Below, piece by piece: positions 63,774 to 64,000 of a stretch of 64,000 bases of DNA. The notes below the pieces were generated by a model. The model worked only from the letters and a program-made list of their open reading frames with translations, was not told where the DNA came from and searched no databases. The translations under genes and the position numbers were made by a program. Position 1 is the first letter of the stretch. Each line of letters begins with the position of its first letter. This stretch comes from Sepioteuthis lessoniana (taxonomy: Eukaryota; Mollusca; Cephalopoda; Myopsida; Loliginidae): positions 162,574,292 through 162,638,291 of the forward strand of contig OY757904.1 of assembly GCA_963585895.1 (NCBI GenBank), read 5' to 3'.

Positions 63774-64000
63774 ATACATCAAATGCAAATCTAGTTTACT
63801 TTAATTTGAAACCAATAAATCATTCATGTAATAATAACTATCATAATTCTTTTTGAGAGAACTACATGATCTAATAAAACTATTCCAAAGATTTAACAAT
63901 TCTTCAAATAAAAATCAAATTAGGATTACCCAATTCAAAATTAATGTTAGACATTTCTATTAAATTAAACTGTCCTATTTTCTACTTTTCTTTCAAGCTA
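63773..64000. other. AT-rich end of window
   Basis: Nothing recognised. Confidence 0.35.

Overview
This is an AT-rich stretch of animal nuclear DNA with no host protein-coding gene that I can recognise. Long AT-rich spacers carry many simple repeats and a dense, layered population of transposable elements. The two tRNA-derived SINE families, RTE-type LINEs that end in TGA/ATG triplets, a Penelope-like element, a Ty1/copia fossil and a Tc1 transposon suggest an invertebrate. A mollusc, perhaps a cephalopod, is my best guess, but that is inference only. The window looks intergenic or intronic.

The commonest repeat is an unclassified family of roughly 500-700 bp, called R-A here, with about twenty pieces on both strands. 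Other elements have landed in it again and again: a nearly intact 1.6-kb Tc1 transposon (22560-24150) and the two composite elements described below. Two further unclassified families occur twice each: R-B (17.7 and 26.0 kb) and R-C (11.1 and 25.2 kb, opposite strands). SINE-1 occurs at 13.2, 38.0 and 49.0 kb. SINE-2 pieces lie at 4.2, 6.0, 12.4, 29.4, 40.7, 40.9, 42.0, 45.0, 45.7 and 58.3 kb. RTE pieces lie at 0.4-1.9, 4.5, 8.8, 11.4, 37.4, 47.2-48.7, 49.5-51.9 and 58.2-58.9 kb. Penelope-like pieces lie at 40.3 and 42.2 kb. A copia fossil fills 51.86-56.27 kb.

The most unusual region is 26.7-36.4 kb. It holds two related, inversely oriented composite elements, E1 (26698-28610) and E2 (about 31217-36372), each set precisely inside a separate R-A copy. 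They share similar ends (TGTTGC...GCAACA) and the same order of blocks: a 50-bp tandem array, a 173-bp module, a 45-48-bp array whose units each carry a GGCTTTG/CAAAGCC hairpin, a hairpin-rich single-copy block, and a common B end. E2 also contains exactly seven 418-bp units, 2926 bp in all, absent from E1. The units are GC-rich, alternate as an 836-bp dimer, and are packed with short stems, several closed by TTCG tetraloops. One stem shows a compensatory T-A to C-G change between units. No transposase is visible in E1 or E2, so they look like non-autonomous, satellite-bearing mobile elements. I do not recognise the family.

Immediately right of E2, 36.44-36.64 kb has a promoter-like cluster (AAGATGGCGG, ATTGG, CACGTG). 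A tRNA-Phe-like sequence lies at 60.5 kb.
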